Of a stretch of 64,000 nt of DNA, positions 9,393 to 18,737 are shown one piece after another. The position numbers were made by a program, and so were the translations under genes. Numbering within the stretch: the first letter of the stretch is position 1; every line of letters starts with the position of its first letter. This DNA is from an uncultured Verrucomicrobiota bacterium (GTDB lineage: Bacteria; Verrucomicrobiota; Verrucomicrobiae; Verrucomicrobiales; DEV007): assembly GCA_902591645.1 (NCBI GenBank), contig CACJBM010000001.1, forward strand, positions 1 to 64,000. Reading direction: 5' to 3'. Under the pieces are notes generated by a model, which saw only the letters and a program-made list of their open reading frames with translations, did not search any database and had not been told where the DNA came from.

Positions 9393-12300
9393 ATGAAAAC
9401 GAAAAACTCCACGACCCTAACGATAATTTTCTCAATAGCATTGCTAGTAGGCATTGCGATTCCGAGAGCTCATGCCCTAGAACTTCTTAGTTATTGGGAC
9501 TTTAATGATCCTGGCGATTCCACTTCTGCAGCAGATGTGACGGGAAATTCTCCTGACCTTACCTTTAATGGAGGCGCTGCCTACACGGAAGATGGTGGAG
9601 GTCTCAGTGACTCGGCCGGCGATTATGCCTTGGACCTTGGAGGTGTTGTTGATGGTTCCTATGGCCGGACTCTTGAAGGAGAGCATTTAAATTCTGCTTT
9701 TGATAATAATGCGATGTCCGTCGCCTTTTGGCAGAACACCACACAAACAGGTAATACGAGTGCGTTCTGGATTACCGCTCCAGACGCTACGGGAAGTCAG
9801 CGAGGGTTTCAGGCGCACACTCCCTGGGGCAATGGAACGATCTACTTTGATCAGTCCGGTTGCTGCGGAGCACCTCAAAGACTCACTGTGGGAGGACTGG
9901 TTCAACTCAATACTTGGCAGCACTTTGTGTTTCAGCGTGATGCGGACGGGAACATGGAAATTTGGGTCGATGGTGTGCAGGCCGCCGCTCAGGGCGGTGC
10001 CGAGCCCTTGGATGCATTCAATGGAGTCATTACAGTGGGAGCTGATTTGAATGGGAACAACAGCATTGCAGGACGCATTGATGATTTTGGAATATTTAAT
10101 GAAGTGCTAGACGAGGATCAGATAGCGACGTTGGCCGGAGGAGCAAGCCCAATGGCATTGATCGATACGAGTGATGAGGATGAGGACGGACTCCCTGACA
10201 TTTGGGAAGAAGCGCTCGTCGATAACCTTGATGATTTGAATGGTAATGGTGCTGGTCCTGGACCCGGATCAGGTACCGGAGACTTTGATGGTGACGGGCT
10301 AACGGACCTCGATGAGTACGAGGAGACCAAGACGAACCCGATCGTAGCGGACACTGATAAGGATGGACTTCTGGACGGGGTTGAGACCGGAACAGGAACC
10401 TACGTAAGTGCGACTAATACCGGAACCGATCCTAAAAACGCAGACTCTGATGGTGATGGGCTTCTGGACGGAGTCGAAACCAATACCGGAACCTTAGTCG
10501 ATGAGGAGGATACCGGAACGGATCCGAACAATGCTGACACGGATGGGGACAGTTACGGAGACGGTGGTGAGATTGCTGGAGGAACGGATCCTCATGACCC
10601 GAACAGCAAAGGGGCAATTCCTTCTCCATTCCTTTACGTGGACTTCGAAGCAGATGCCGAGGACTTAAGTGAAAATGGTTATAACGGAGTCGTGGATGGA
10701 TTAGTGAGTTTTGATGTTGAGGGGGCCCCTTCCGGGCCAACACCATTGACCGGAGCACACTTCACGGGAGGTCATATTGATTTTCCTGACATCGACATGA
10801 ATTCAATGATTCGTGATTTTGAGGACGGTAGCTACACCTTCGCGTGCTGGCTCGCTCCAATCGGTTCTGCCGGTGGTCAAGGCTTCATGTGGGGACAGAC
10901 CAATCAGGGGATCCATAATGGAATCCGTAACGGAGGATTCCTTCACAGTGCGCACTGGGGAGCGGACTGGAACGCTTCGACGGTACTTGAAGCAGAGCAG
11001 TGGGTCCATGCTGCGTGGGTCTATGATGGAGCCACGGACACGGCGACGATGTACTTGAACGGAGAGATTGATGGAGGACCACAGGCACAGAGAGCTCCTA
11101 ACGGTGGTGGAACGTTCCTCTTCGGTGGCCGTAACAACGGTGAAATTCCTTTTGATGGATACGTTGATGATGTGACCATTTGGAGAGAAGCGCTTCCGCA
11201 GGGGAATATTATGGCTCTGGCTGAAGGAGCGAGCCCGATCGGGGTCGGTGGACCAGGGGCCTCTTATTCACAAAACTTTGACGGATTTGATGATGGCACT
11301 ACGGACCTAGAAGACGGCTCAGTCATGACGGGTGCAGCGGCATCAGTGCAGGACGGACGCCTTCAGTTGACCATTGACCAGCAGGGACTCGGCTTTTCGA
11401 GTTTCTCGGTCCCGGCACTGCCAGGCTCTTCTCAGGGATTCACAGCGAGCTTCGATTACGAATTGTATGACTCACCAGGCGCCAATGATCCTGCTGATGG
11501 TTTCTCTTTCAACTACGGCGACGCACCACTAGGAGATCAGGGACAAGCCGAAGAAGGAATGGCCGGACGCCCGGGCGTGACAGAGAACATCTCTTGGGAA
11601 GTTGATACCTGGCGTAACGGTGACGCTGAGCAAGGCGTTAACATCTCTGGTCTTGCCGGAGGAGCGGACCTCGGTCAGCTCGACTTTACTAACGGTGTTA
11701 TTCTTGAGGATGACTCCAGAAAGACCGGAACCATAGAAATTAGCTGGAACCCAGCTGTTGGAGCTTCCTTCACGACGACCGGTATGACCACTAACGCTGA
11801 CTTTAGCAACGTGGACACTGGAGCCTTCGTTGCTGATGACGGACATAACTTCATTATTTCGGCCCGTGTAGGCGGGGCTAACGAGGACCTGTTCATTGAT
11901 AATTTGGTGATCACGGTCGATGGAACTGATGACGCGGACAGGGACGGGTTACCTGATTACTGGGAAGAGAAGTACGGAGTCGATGATCCTGAAGGGGACG
12001 ATGATGAAGATGGGCTTACCAACATTGAAGAGCTCGAGGCGAGGACCAAGCCAGACACGGCAGATACAGATGAGGACGGAATCAATGATGGAGATGAACT
12101 CAACGTCACTGAAACTAATCCTAAAAAAGCTGACTCTGACAATGACGGGCTATTGGACGGGGTAGAGACGAATACCGGAACATTCGTCAGTAAGGACGAT
12201 ACTGGCACGGACCCTAATAATGCGGATACGGATGATGACGGATTCAGAGATAGCATTGAAGTGGCTCAGGGAAGTGATCCCAGTGATAAGAACAGTTTAC

Positions 12301-13121
12301 CTGACGTTCCGGTAATCACTTTGCTAGGGGTAGGAACAGGAGCCCTATTACAGAATGATTTAACGGATCCGGAAAATGACGGTGTTGAGGGTCCGACCGA
12401 TCCTGGTCCTCCACAGACCGCTGGTACGGACTTCAACTGGATTAGTATCAATGCGAGTGATGAAAATTATTTCTCAGGTCAGGGTGCTGGAAATGAAGGG
12501 GCATTTGATCTTTTTGATAATACTACTGGAGGAGGACCTGCTAAGTGGTGCTGTGCAGGTGCTCCGCAATGGATCACTGTGGAATTTGAGGAGCCCGTTT
12601 CTATTTCTCATTTCGTCGTTGCTGCCAGTAACGATTCTATATCCCATAACAGGGCCCCGCTTGACTGGGGAATCTATGGGTCTAATGATGGGGAAATCTT
12701 TGAGCCAATCTTTGAGCAAAGTGATGATGAGCCGATCTGGAAAGCTGATGAGGAAGTTTATTTATTTAATCTTCCTAGACCATCCGATCCCTACACATTC
12801 ATCAAATATGATGTGACCAGAACCAATGGAGGTAACCATGAGATTGGAGAACTCGAGTACTTTGGTGAAGTCGGAGCAGGGGCTCTGAATGAGATTGTCG
12901 AAATAAATTACGAGAAGGACACCGAAAACATTGAGCTGACCTGGAATTCAAGGCCAGGGAAAACCTATGGCATATTCTATTCTCTGAACCTTGAGGATTT
13001 TGATGCTGACGTTGATGATGGTATCATTGGTGAAGAAGGGGAAACGACATCCTATAGCTTTGAAAATCCTGAGCCGGGCGTTCCAAAAATATTTTTCCGC
13101 GTCGTGGTAATGGATGAGTAA
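9393..13121 (+). CDS. Giant secreted protein with two LamG, lectin-like, TSP3 and discoidin domains
   Basis: 1242 aa, acidic and exported. The signal peptide covers residues 1-28 (IIFSIALLVGIAIPRAHA). Domains in order: LamG/concanavalin-like (about 30-255; ELLSYWDFNDPGDS, WQHFVFQRDADGNMEIWVDG); TSP3 repeats (about 260-405); a second LamG (about 410-615; WVHAAWVYDGATDTATMYLN); an L-type-lectin-like domain (about 620-845) clearly homologous to the one in the 2243-6232 protein (NFDGFDDGTTDLEDGSVM, FSFNYGDAPLGDQG); TSP3 again (about 850-970); a discoidin/F5-8-like domain (about 990-1165; WITVEFEEPVSISHFVVAAS). The last 70 residues (IELTWNSRPGKTYGIFY) also match the other giant protein. Probably a surface or extracellular glycan-binding protein; ligand unknown. 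The two proteins look like paralogues assembled from the same parts. Confidence 0.85.
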   Translation: MKTKNSTTLTIIFSIALLVGIAIPRAHALELLSYWDFNDPGDSTSAADVTGNSPDLTFNGGAAYTEDGGGLSDSAGDYALDLGGVVDGSYGRTLEGEHLNSAFDNNAMSVAFWQNTTQTGNTSAFWITAPDATGSQRGFQAHTPWGNGTIYFDQSGCCGAPQRLTVGGLVQLNTWQHFVFQRDADGNMEIWVDGVQAAAQGGAEPLDAFNGVITVGADLNGNNSIAGRIDDFGIFNEVLDEDQIATLAGGASPMALIDTSDEDEDGLPDIWEEALVDNLDDLNGNGAGPGPGSGTGDFDGDGLTDLDEYEETKTNPIVADTDKDGLLDGVETGTGTYVSATNTGTDPKNADSDGDGLLDGVETNTGTLVDEEDTGTDPNNADTDGDSYGDGGEIAGGTDPHDPNSKGAIPSPFLYVDFEADAEDLSENGYNGVVDGLVSFDVEGAPSGPTPLTGAHFTGGHIDFPDIDMNSMIRDFEDGSYTFACWLAPIGSAGGQGFMWGQTNQGIHNGIRNGGFLHSAHWGADWNASTVLEAEQWVHAAWVYDGATDTATMYLNGEIDGGPQAQRAPNGGGTFLFGGRNNGEIPFDGYVDDVTIWREALPQGNIMALAEGASPIGVGGPGASYSQNFDGFDDGTTDLEDGSVMTGAAASVQDGRLQLTIDQQGLGFSSFSVPALPGSSQGFTASFDYELYDSPGANDPADGFSFNYGDAPLGDQGQAEEGMAGRPGVTENISWEVDTWRNGDAEQGVNISGLAGGADLGQLDFTNGVILEDDSRKTGTIEISWNPAVGASFTTTGMTTNADFSNVDTGAFVADDGHNFIISARVGGANEDLFIDNLVITVDGTDDADRDGLPDYWEEKYGVDDPEGDDDEDGLTNIEELEARTKPDTADTDEDGINDGDELNVTETNPKKADSDNDGLLDGVETNTGTFVSKDDTGTDPNNADTDDDGFRDSIEVAQGSDPSDKNSLPDVPVITLLGVGTGALLQNDLTDPENDGVEGPTDPGPPQTAGTDFNWISINASDENYFSGQGAGNEGAFDLFDNTTGGGPAKWCCAGAPQWITVEFEEPVSISHFVVAASNDSISHNRAPLDWGIYGSNDGEIFEPIFEQSDDEPIWKADEEVYLFNLPRPSDPYTFIKYDVTRTNGGNHEIGELEYFGEVGAGALNEIVEINYEKDTENIELTWNSRPGKTYGIFYSLNLEDFDADVDDGIIGEEGETTSYSFENPEPGVPKIFFRVVVMDE

Positions 13122-13154
13122 TCGGATCTCTATCCTTTCTGATAAGTATTCAAT

Positions 13155-14165
13155 TTGTTTTCATTAATTAATCTAAATTCAAAGATTAAGGGCATTAGGT
13201 TCAATGAGCCTAGTGCCTTTTCTTTAATCTTTTTCTTAGTTGGAACCTTAATTATTAACGGACACGCGGACGGTAAATATCCAGATCAGGTAAGAGAAGT
13301 TCAGATAAAGAGTTCAGTGGATGGAACTTTACAAAAGGCTCTATTCTTTGCTCCGGAATCTGAGAGAGAAGTGCCACTTTTAGTTGCTTTGCATACTTGG
13401 AGCAGTGGCTGGCAGAACACTTATAATGTTCCGCTTGCGGAAGGTTGCATTGAACGTCAATGGGCATTCATCCATCCTGATTTTCGGGGCCCTAATAAGA
13501 GGCCGGACGCTTGCGGATCCGATCTTGCAGTGAGTGACATTATTGATGCTGTTAAATGGGCGAAGGAAAAGACGGGAATTGATACGGACAGGATCTATTT
13601 AGCTGGTGCTTCTGGCGGTGGGCACATGGCCTTGCAGATGGCGGGACGGGCCCCTGATATCTGGGCCGGTGTCAGTTCTTGGGTCCCGATCACGGACTGT
13701 GCTGCTTGGCACGCTGAGTGTAAGAGGTCCGGGCGCCGTTATTACAAGGACCTTGAAGTTTCATGCAAAGGGAAGCCAGGAGATAATTCTGAAGTGGACC
13801 TTGAATATCGTAAACGTTCACCACTCACCTGGCTCAATAGGGCATCTAATGTTCCTTTAGATATTAATGCTGGTATCCGTGATGGGCATGAGGGGAGTGT
13901 CCCTATCAGTCACTCTCTAAAAGCATTTAACTTGCTCGCCGAAAGCTCCCTCAAATTAACTCAAGAACAGATCGATTATTTCACCAAAGAATCAAAGGTT
14001 CCTGAATCCCTTAAGGGTGCGAACTCTGACTCATCATACGGAAAGGACCGGCAGCCTCTCTGGCGCGGCCAATCAAAGGCCGCTCGTGTTACTATATTTG
14101 ATGGTGGTCATGAGATGATACCTTCAGCGATTTTTGATTGGTTAGCCAAGCAGAAGAAGCCATAG
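13155..14165 (+). CDS. Secreted alpha/beta-hydrolase (prolyl-oligopeptidase/esterase type)
   Basis: 336 aa, starting at TTG 13155 because no ATG or GTG precedes the hydrophobic signal segment AFSLIFFLVGTLIINGHA. An alpha/beta-hydrolase fold follows: PLLVALHTWSSGWQ (oxyanion strand), the nucleophile elbow AGASGGGHMALQMAG, and a C-terminal FDGGHEM containing the likely catalytic His. A bulky insertion (CAAWHAECKRSGRRYY) carries extra cysteines. The family includes peptidases and acyl or feruloyl esterases acting on polymers; the substrate cannot be read. It lies 33 nt after the giant lectin-like protein on the same strand, which hints that the two may be expressed together. Confidence 0.75.
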   Translation: MFSLINLNSKIKGIRFNEPSAFSLIFFLVGTLIINGHADGKYPDQVREVQIKSSVDGTLQKALFFAPESEREVPLLVALHTWSSGWQNTYNVPLAEGCIERQWAFIHPDFRGPNKRPDACGSDLAVSDIIDAVKWAKEKTGIDTDRIYLAGASGGGHMALQMAGRAPDIWAGVSSWVPITDCAAWHAECKRSGRRYYKDLEVSCKGKPGDNSEVDLEYRKRSPLTWLNRASNVPLDINAGIRDGHEGSVPISHSLKAFNLLAESSLKLTQEQIDYFTKESKVPESLKGANSDSSYGKDRQPLWRGQSKAARVTIFDGGHEMIPSAIFDWLAKQKKP

Positions 14166-14212
14166 ACTTTTCCAATTAAAGAAGCTATTTTTTAAAGTGT
14201 CTGGATAAGTCG

Positions 14213-15121
14213 ATGTCAGAAGAATCTGAAACCCAAAAGAACAAGGACTCAATTTTCCGTTGGGATCGCAGGTGCTGGTATCATTCCATCGTTAATTCTC
14301 TAGTCGCTAGTGGGGTAGTGGTTTTAGGTTATAACTTGAACCATGATTATGGTCCTGGACTCTTTATTATGGTTCCTTTCCTCACCGGATTCGTAGTTGC
14401 TTTCACTTCGAGGGGCCGAGGAATGCTGGCCATCATGTTGTTAACGTCACTCCTCTGTTCGGTGCTTTTTTTGATCAGTGGGTGGGAGGCCATATTATGC
14501 ATTCTGGTAACTTTTCCAATTGTCATGATTGCAATGGGTGCGGGAGCCTTTTTTGGATACCGCATTGCGAAAAAATTTATTCACCGCTATGGAAATCACA
14601 TGGTCGTGCTAATTAGCCTGTCACTCATCACTCTTGTTGGGTGGACTGACCGTGAGGATAGGGAACCGCGACCACTTGAAGTGAGAACTAGTATGAAATT
14701 TTATGCTCCTATGAAGGAGGTCTGGAACGTAGTTAGAGAATCGGGTCAGATCGATGGAAATGATTCTTTCTTGAAATTTATTGGTTTGCCCGTGCCTAGG
14801 AACTGTGTCCTTTTACCTGATAATCAAAGGGTATGTCACTTTGATGAGGGAAGTATATTGCAGGAGATTACAGAGGAGAATTACGGGAAAAACATTGAGC
14901 TTAAAATTATTGATTCTTTTGAAGTCCGAGAATGGTTGGACTTAGACAGTGCCGGTTACCGTTTTGTGCAGCGCTCTGATCATGTTGAGGTTATCAGAAC
15001 TGACCTTATTAGATCAATTCTTCGGCCGCGTTGGTACTGGCATTGGTTCGAAGAGAAGTGCATCGGAATAGAACATCGTTACGTAATGTCCTCAATGAAG
15101 AGAAAAGTGGAAATCAAGTGA
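14213..15121 (+). CDS. Membrane protein with C-terminal SRPBCC-like domain
   Basis: 302 aa. After a charged N-terminus, four to five hydrophobic segments lie between residues about 25 and 145 (SLVASGVVVLGYNL, GLFIMVPFLTGFVVAF, MLAIMLLTSLLCSVLFLISG, ILCILVTFPIVMIAMGAGAF, VVLISLSLITLVGW). The C-terminal part from about residue 160 (VRTSMKFYAPMKEVWNVVRE) resembles a START/SRPBCC ligand-binding fold of the polyketide-cyclase type, ending in a basic tail. No catalytic motif is visible and the function is unknown. It lies between two secreted hydrolases in a co-directional run with 30-50 nt gaps. Confidence 0.6.
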   Translation: MSEESETQKNKDSIFRWDRRCWYHSIVNSLVASGVVVLGYNLNHDYGPGLFIMVPFLTGFVVAFTSRGRGMLAIMLLTSLLCSVLFLISGWEAILCILVTFPIVMIAMGAGAFFGYRIAKKFIHRYGNHMVVLISLSLITLVGWTDREDREPRPLEVRTSMKFYAPMKEVWNVVRESGQIDGNDSFLKFIGLPVPRNCVLLPDNQRVCHFDEGSILQEITEENYGKNIELKIIDSFEVREWLDLDSAGYRFVQRSDHVEVIRTDLIRSILRPRWYWHWFEEKCIGIEHRYVMSSMKRKVEIK

Positions 15122-15153
15122 GTTTCTTATTTGATCGTGTACGTTTATAAAGA

Positions 15154-16272
15154 ATGAAGTGCAGACAATTAATTATTACTTTTTTACTCATTATCACAGG
15201 GTTTTCCCAATTTCTGATAGCTGACGAGCGAGCGGAATCGACTAGAGGATTTAAGAACTGGGATAAGAACGGTGATGGTTATCTAATTCCGAGTGAGGTT
15301 CCAGAGGGGCCCAGAGAAAATTTTAGAAACGTCGACAGGAATAAGGACGGAAAAGTGACCCTTGAGGAGCATCTATTGGCTACAGTTGGCCCGGAAGAAC
15401 CAGAGAAGAGAAAAGTTAGGAAACCTGATTCGGGTCAATTCAAGCGCCACGTGATTCGTCAATCTTGGGACCAAGAGAAGGAAGGGTACGACCGTGAGTA
15501 TTTTGTGAGTGTTCCAGAAAAAGGGAAATCAAAAATTCCTGTCCTTTTTGTTTTTCATGGTGGTGGCGGTCAGGCCAGCAATATGATTAGAGGATGGGCG
15601 AAACGTTTTAGTGACTACCTTGTGGTCTCGCCTCAAGGATATCGAAGGAGCTGGAATATTTCGGACGAAGCAACTAAGGCTCCAGACACTGATTTTTTTA
15701 AAGAGATTATAAAAGCCCTCAAAATTAATTATCCAAAAGCTGATCTATCTAGTGTCTCAATGGTTGGTTTTTCTAATGGGGCTGGTTATATCTTTCGCTT
15801 ACTTATTGAGATAGATGATGAGAACTTGATAAGGAATGTTGTACCAATGGTTTCTTCCATGGAAGAGGGGCAATACCATGATGGATCGTTTTGGCAAAGA
15901 TCTGATGATCAGAACGGAAATTATGATGTTAAGAAAAAGCCTATAACGAAAAGCTCCATACTGACAGTTCATGGTACTGAGGATAGGGTCGTTCCTTATG
16001 CTGGAGGCAAGAGGGGCAGAAATGCAATCCATGTATCAGCGCAGGACACTGCTTTTTATTGGGCTCAACAAAAAGGATTCAAAGGAAAGAAGATTGCAGA
16101 TAATAAAGGCAAAGAAATTAGTCCCGGTATTTTTTCCTATGCATACAAAGGCACAAACGTTACACACCTCAAGATTCTCGGCGCTGGTCACGGGCTTGGT
16201 CCAAAGGGTGAAAAAGTGAATCCGATGATCAATGACTTTATCCGAACTGGAAAAATAAAATCCAGGTATTAG
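15154..16272 (+). CDS. Secreted EF-hand plus PHB-depolymerase/feruloyl-esterase-like hydrolase
   Basis: 372 aa. Signal peptide MKCRQLIITFLLIITGFSQF and following residues, then a pair of EF-hand-like loops (DKNGDGYLIPSE and DRNKDGKVTLEE, about residues 35-70), then an LpqC/PHB-depolymerase-type alpha/beta-hydrolase domain. Visible elements are VLFVFHGGGGQASNMIRGWA, the Ser elbow MVGFSNGAGYIFRLL, the acid region TVHGTEDRVVPYAGG and the His region LGAGHGLGPKG. In related enzymes this fold cleaves esters of polyhydroxyalkanoates or plant phenolics. The actual substrate is not shown. The EF-hand prefix is common in secreted PVC proteins and suggests calcium-dependent stability. Confidence 0.8.
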   Translation: MKCRQLIITFLLIITGFSQFLIADERAESTRGFKNWDKNGDGYLIPSEVPEGPRENFRNVDRNKDGKVTLEEHLLATVGPEEPEKRKVRKPDSGQFKRHVIRQSWDQEKEGYDREYFVSVPEKGKSKIPVLFVFHGGGGQASNMIRGWAKRFSDYLVVSPQGYRRSWNISDEATKAPDTDFFKEIIKALKINYPKADLSSVSMVGFSNGAGYIFRLLIEIDDENLIRNVVPMVSSMEEGQYHDGSFWQRSDDQNGNYDVKKKPITKSSILTVHGTEDRVVPYAGGKRGRNAIHVSAQDTAFYWAQQKGFKGKKIADNKGKEISPGIFSYAYKGTNVTHLKILGAGHGLGPKGEKVNPMINDFIRTGKIKSRY

Positions 16273-16296
16273 CATTAATAAACTCGTTGATCCGCT

Positions 16297-18732
16297 ATGC
16301 TCTTTAGGAATTTATTTGCGTGGTTCAGCGTCGTTTCTTTTCTGTCGTTATTATTTATTGGCGGGAATTTACTGTTCGCTGTTGACCTGGACAAGGAGGC
16401 TCAGGATTTCCTTAAAAAACATACACCAAAAATTCTTAAGATTATTTCCGAGGCAGAGAAAAAAAAATATTCTGAAATATTAATTGAGGCAGAACAGAGG
16501 ATCGAAGAAATACAAGAAGAGTACAATGAGGCCGAGGAAGAAGAGGGTAAGGAATCAGCGCACTGGGTAGCTCGACTCGCTGATAATTTCTCAGCGATGG
16601 AGTACCAGATGTGGAAAATAGAAGAAGGGAAAATATCAGAGACTGAGGGAGAGGAAATTATTGGTGAATTGCTCATTGAGCATTTGGAATTCAGGAACAA
16701 AATGGATACTGAATTAATTGATCGACTCATTGAAGAAGGAGAAGAGGAAGAGGCTGAATCAATTAAGGAAGAAATTGAGTGGCGTAAGGAGAGTTCTGAA
16801 GAGGCTGCTCGTGAGCTCTTTGAGGAGCTCTTCGGTGAGGGTGAAGAAGAAGAGGAAGAGAATGAGGAAGACGAACAGAATGAGGAAGATGGACCTTCCT
16901 ATGAGGGTCCAGCCACTGGAGGGTTACAAAAGGATGAGGAATTAAAAGGTGTATCCTATGAATACAAAAAACACATTTTCCCAACACTTACTAAATATTG
17001 TCTGGATTGTCATGATGCTGAAACGGCTAAGGGGGACATCGATCTTGAGTCGGCACTGAGTAGGCGACCACTAGTACGTGATAGGTCTCTCTGGGAGAAC
17101 GTTGCTGAACGGATCCGTAATGGTGATATGCCTCCTAAAGATAAGGACCAACCTCATGAAAAGGAACGTCTTAGGCTTCGTAAATGGATTTCAAATGAGG
17201 TAGATTCATTTGATTATAGCCAGGTCAAGGCCCCGGGCCATGTCCCCGCTAGGCGCCTTTCCCGCGAAGAATATAATAGGACGATCCGTGATCTGGTCGG
17301 TCTTGATCTGCGTCCAGCGGACCAGTTCCCAATGGACTTTACCGGCACGAGTGGATTTTCAAATAGCGCTAACACGCTCTTTCTGCACACTGCTCATCTT
17401 GACCGATACATGAGCGCCGCTGAGACGGTCATCGATGCAGCGCAAAAAGACAAATCGGTTTGGGATAGGCTCACTGACAACGGCAATGTGAAGCAATCCT
17501 TAAGGCGCTTTGTCCGGTTGGCATTTTGTAGGCCTCCCACCGATAAAGAAATGAATTCTTATTTGAATCATTATCAAACACAGAAAGATAAAGGTAAGAA
17601 TGATAAGGAGGCGATTGGCACTGTCATGAAAGTGATTCTGGTATCTCCTAACTTCCTATTAAAAGCGGAAGAACTTTCTTCGGTGGGCAAGGATACTAAG
17701 GTAACGCAATACGATATGGCATCCAGACTGTCCTATTTTTTGTGGGCTTCGGCCCCTGACCAGGATCTTCTCTCTTTAGCTGAAAAAGATCAGCTCCAGA
17801 ATGACAAGAGAATTCGAGAGCAGATCTTAAGGATGCTAAAGGATCCGAGGAGCGAATCCCTGGGCCGTATCTTTGCCAGTGAGTGGTTGAGCACGGATGA
17901 TGTGGGGCCGCGCATCCGCAAGGATCCGATCGATAATCCTTGGTGCACGGAAACGCTTATGGCTGCAATGAGGGAGGAAACATCACTGTTCTTTCATTCT
18001 TTGGTGATGGAGAATGGGCCGATCGAGCGTCTGATAGATTCGAATTATACGTTTCTGAATGCGGAATTGGCTGAATATTACAGGGTTCCTGGCATCGAAG
18101 GTAATAAGATGCGCCGAGTGAAAATTAATACTAGGCAGCGTGGAGGAATATTAGGACACGCTAGTGTTCTGGCAACGACTTCATTTCCTCACCGGACCAG
18201 TCCGGTCCTGAGAGGGACTTGGATCTTAACCACATTACTTGGGACACCACCACCACCACCACCACCAGATGTTCCTGAGATTGAAGTTGGTGGTGGCAGA
18301 CGGGCAGCTTCGACTCTTCGCGAGAAACTTGAAGTGCACCGCGATTCGAAGCGTTGCGCTGGTTGCCATTCGCAGATTGATCCGCTTGGATTTGCTTTGG
18401 AAAATTATTCTGAATTTGGGCGTTGGCGTAATGGTGTTGATAACCGAGGTGAACTGCCGAACGGGGCCCGTTTCCGTGGCCCTCAAGGTTTAAAGAAGGC
18501 GCTCATTGATACGCGTCTGGATGATTTGGGTAAGCAGCTCATACGCAAGATGCTTTCATACGCACTGGGCCGACAGCTCGAGTATTATGATGAGGCCGTG
18601 GTCAGGGAGATTGCACAGAAGCTCAAAGGTTCTGGATATCCTCTCAAGGATATGGTAATAGAAATTGGCTTAAGTTACCCCTTTACCATCAAAAGAGTGC
18701 CGGCCGAATTTTCAAAGAAAACGAAGTCATAG
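16297..18732 (+). CDS. DUF1592/DUF1588 planctomycete-type cytochrome c protein with acidic coiled-coil N-terminus
   Basis: 811 aa, exported (VVSFLSLLFIGGNLLFA). Residues about 30-210 form a Glu/Lys-rich coiled coil with a poly-Glu run, unusual before the standard PSCyt1 module. PSCyt1 follows with a c-type heme site (CLDCHD, about residue 232), then the DUF1587/1592/1588/1585 series: RRLSREEYNRTIRDLVGLDL, FLWASAPDQDLL, FASEWLS, HRTSPVLRGTWI, the typical proline run GTPPPPPPPDVPEI, a second heme motif CAGCHSQIDPLGFALENY, and LRKMLSYALGRQLEYYD-like text. Probably an extracytoplasmic di-heme redox protein. It is followed 5 nt later by its usual partner, a DUF1552 protein. The enzymatic role of the family is unproven. 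Confidence 0.88.
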   Translation: MLFRNLFAWFSVVSFLSLLFIGGNLLFAVDLDKEAQDFLKKHTPKILKIISEAEKKKYSEILIEAEQRIEEIQEEYNEAEEEEGKESAHWVARLADNFSAMEYQMWKIEEGKISETEGEEIIGELLIEHLEFRNKMDTELIDRLIEEGEEEEAESIKEEIEWRKESSEEAARELFEELFGEGEEEEEENEEDEQNEEDGPSYEGPATGGLQKDEELKGVSYEYKKHIFPTLTKYCLDCHDAETAKGDIDLESALSRRPLVRDRSLWENVAERIRNGDMPPKDKDQPHEKERLRLRKWISNEVDSFDYSQVKAPGHVPARRLSREEYNRTIRDLVGLDLRPADQFPMDFTGTSGFSNSANTLFLHTAHLDRYMSAAETVIDAAQKDKSVWDRLTDNGNVKQSLRRFVRLAFCRPPTDKEMNSYLNHYQTQKDKGKNDKEAIGTVMKVILVSPNFLLKAEELSSVGKDTKVTQYDMASRLSYFLWASAPDQDLLSLAEKDQLQNDKRIREQILRMLKDPRSESLGRIFASEWLSTDDVGPRIRKDPIDNPWCTETLMAAMREETSLFFHSLVMENGPIERLIDSNYTFLNAELAEYYRVPGIEGNKMRRVKINTRQRGGILGHASVLATTSFPHRTSPVLRGTWILTTLLGTPPPPPPPDVPEIEVGGGRRAASTLREKLEVHRDSKRCAGCHSQIDPLGFALENYSEFGRWRNGVDNRGELPNGARFRGPQGLKKALIDTRLDDLGKQLIRKMLSYALGRQLEYYDEAVVREIAQKLKGSGYPLKDMVIEIGLSYPFTIKRVPAEFSKKTKS

Positions 18733-18737
18733 ATAAG

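Noticed and set aside
18246..18270. CAC/CCA triplet run, looking like a microsatellite or His tag
   Set aside because: In frame it is the proline run (GTPPPPPPPDVP) that is normal in DUF1588 proteins.
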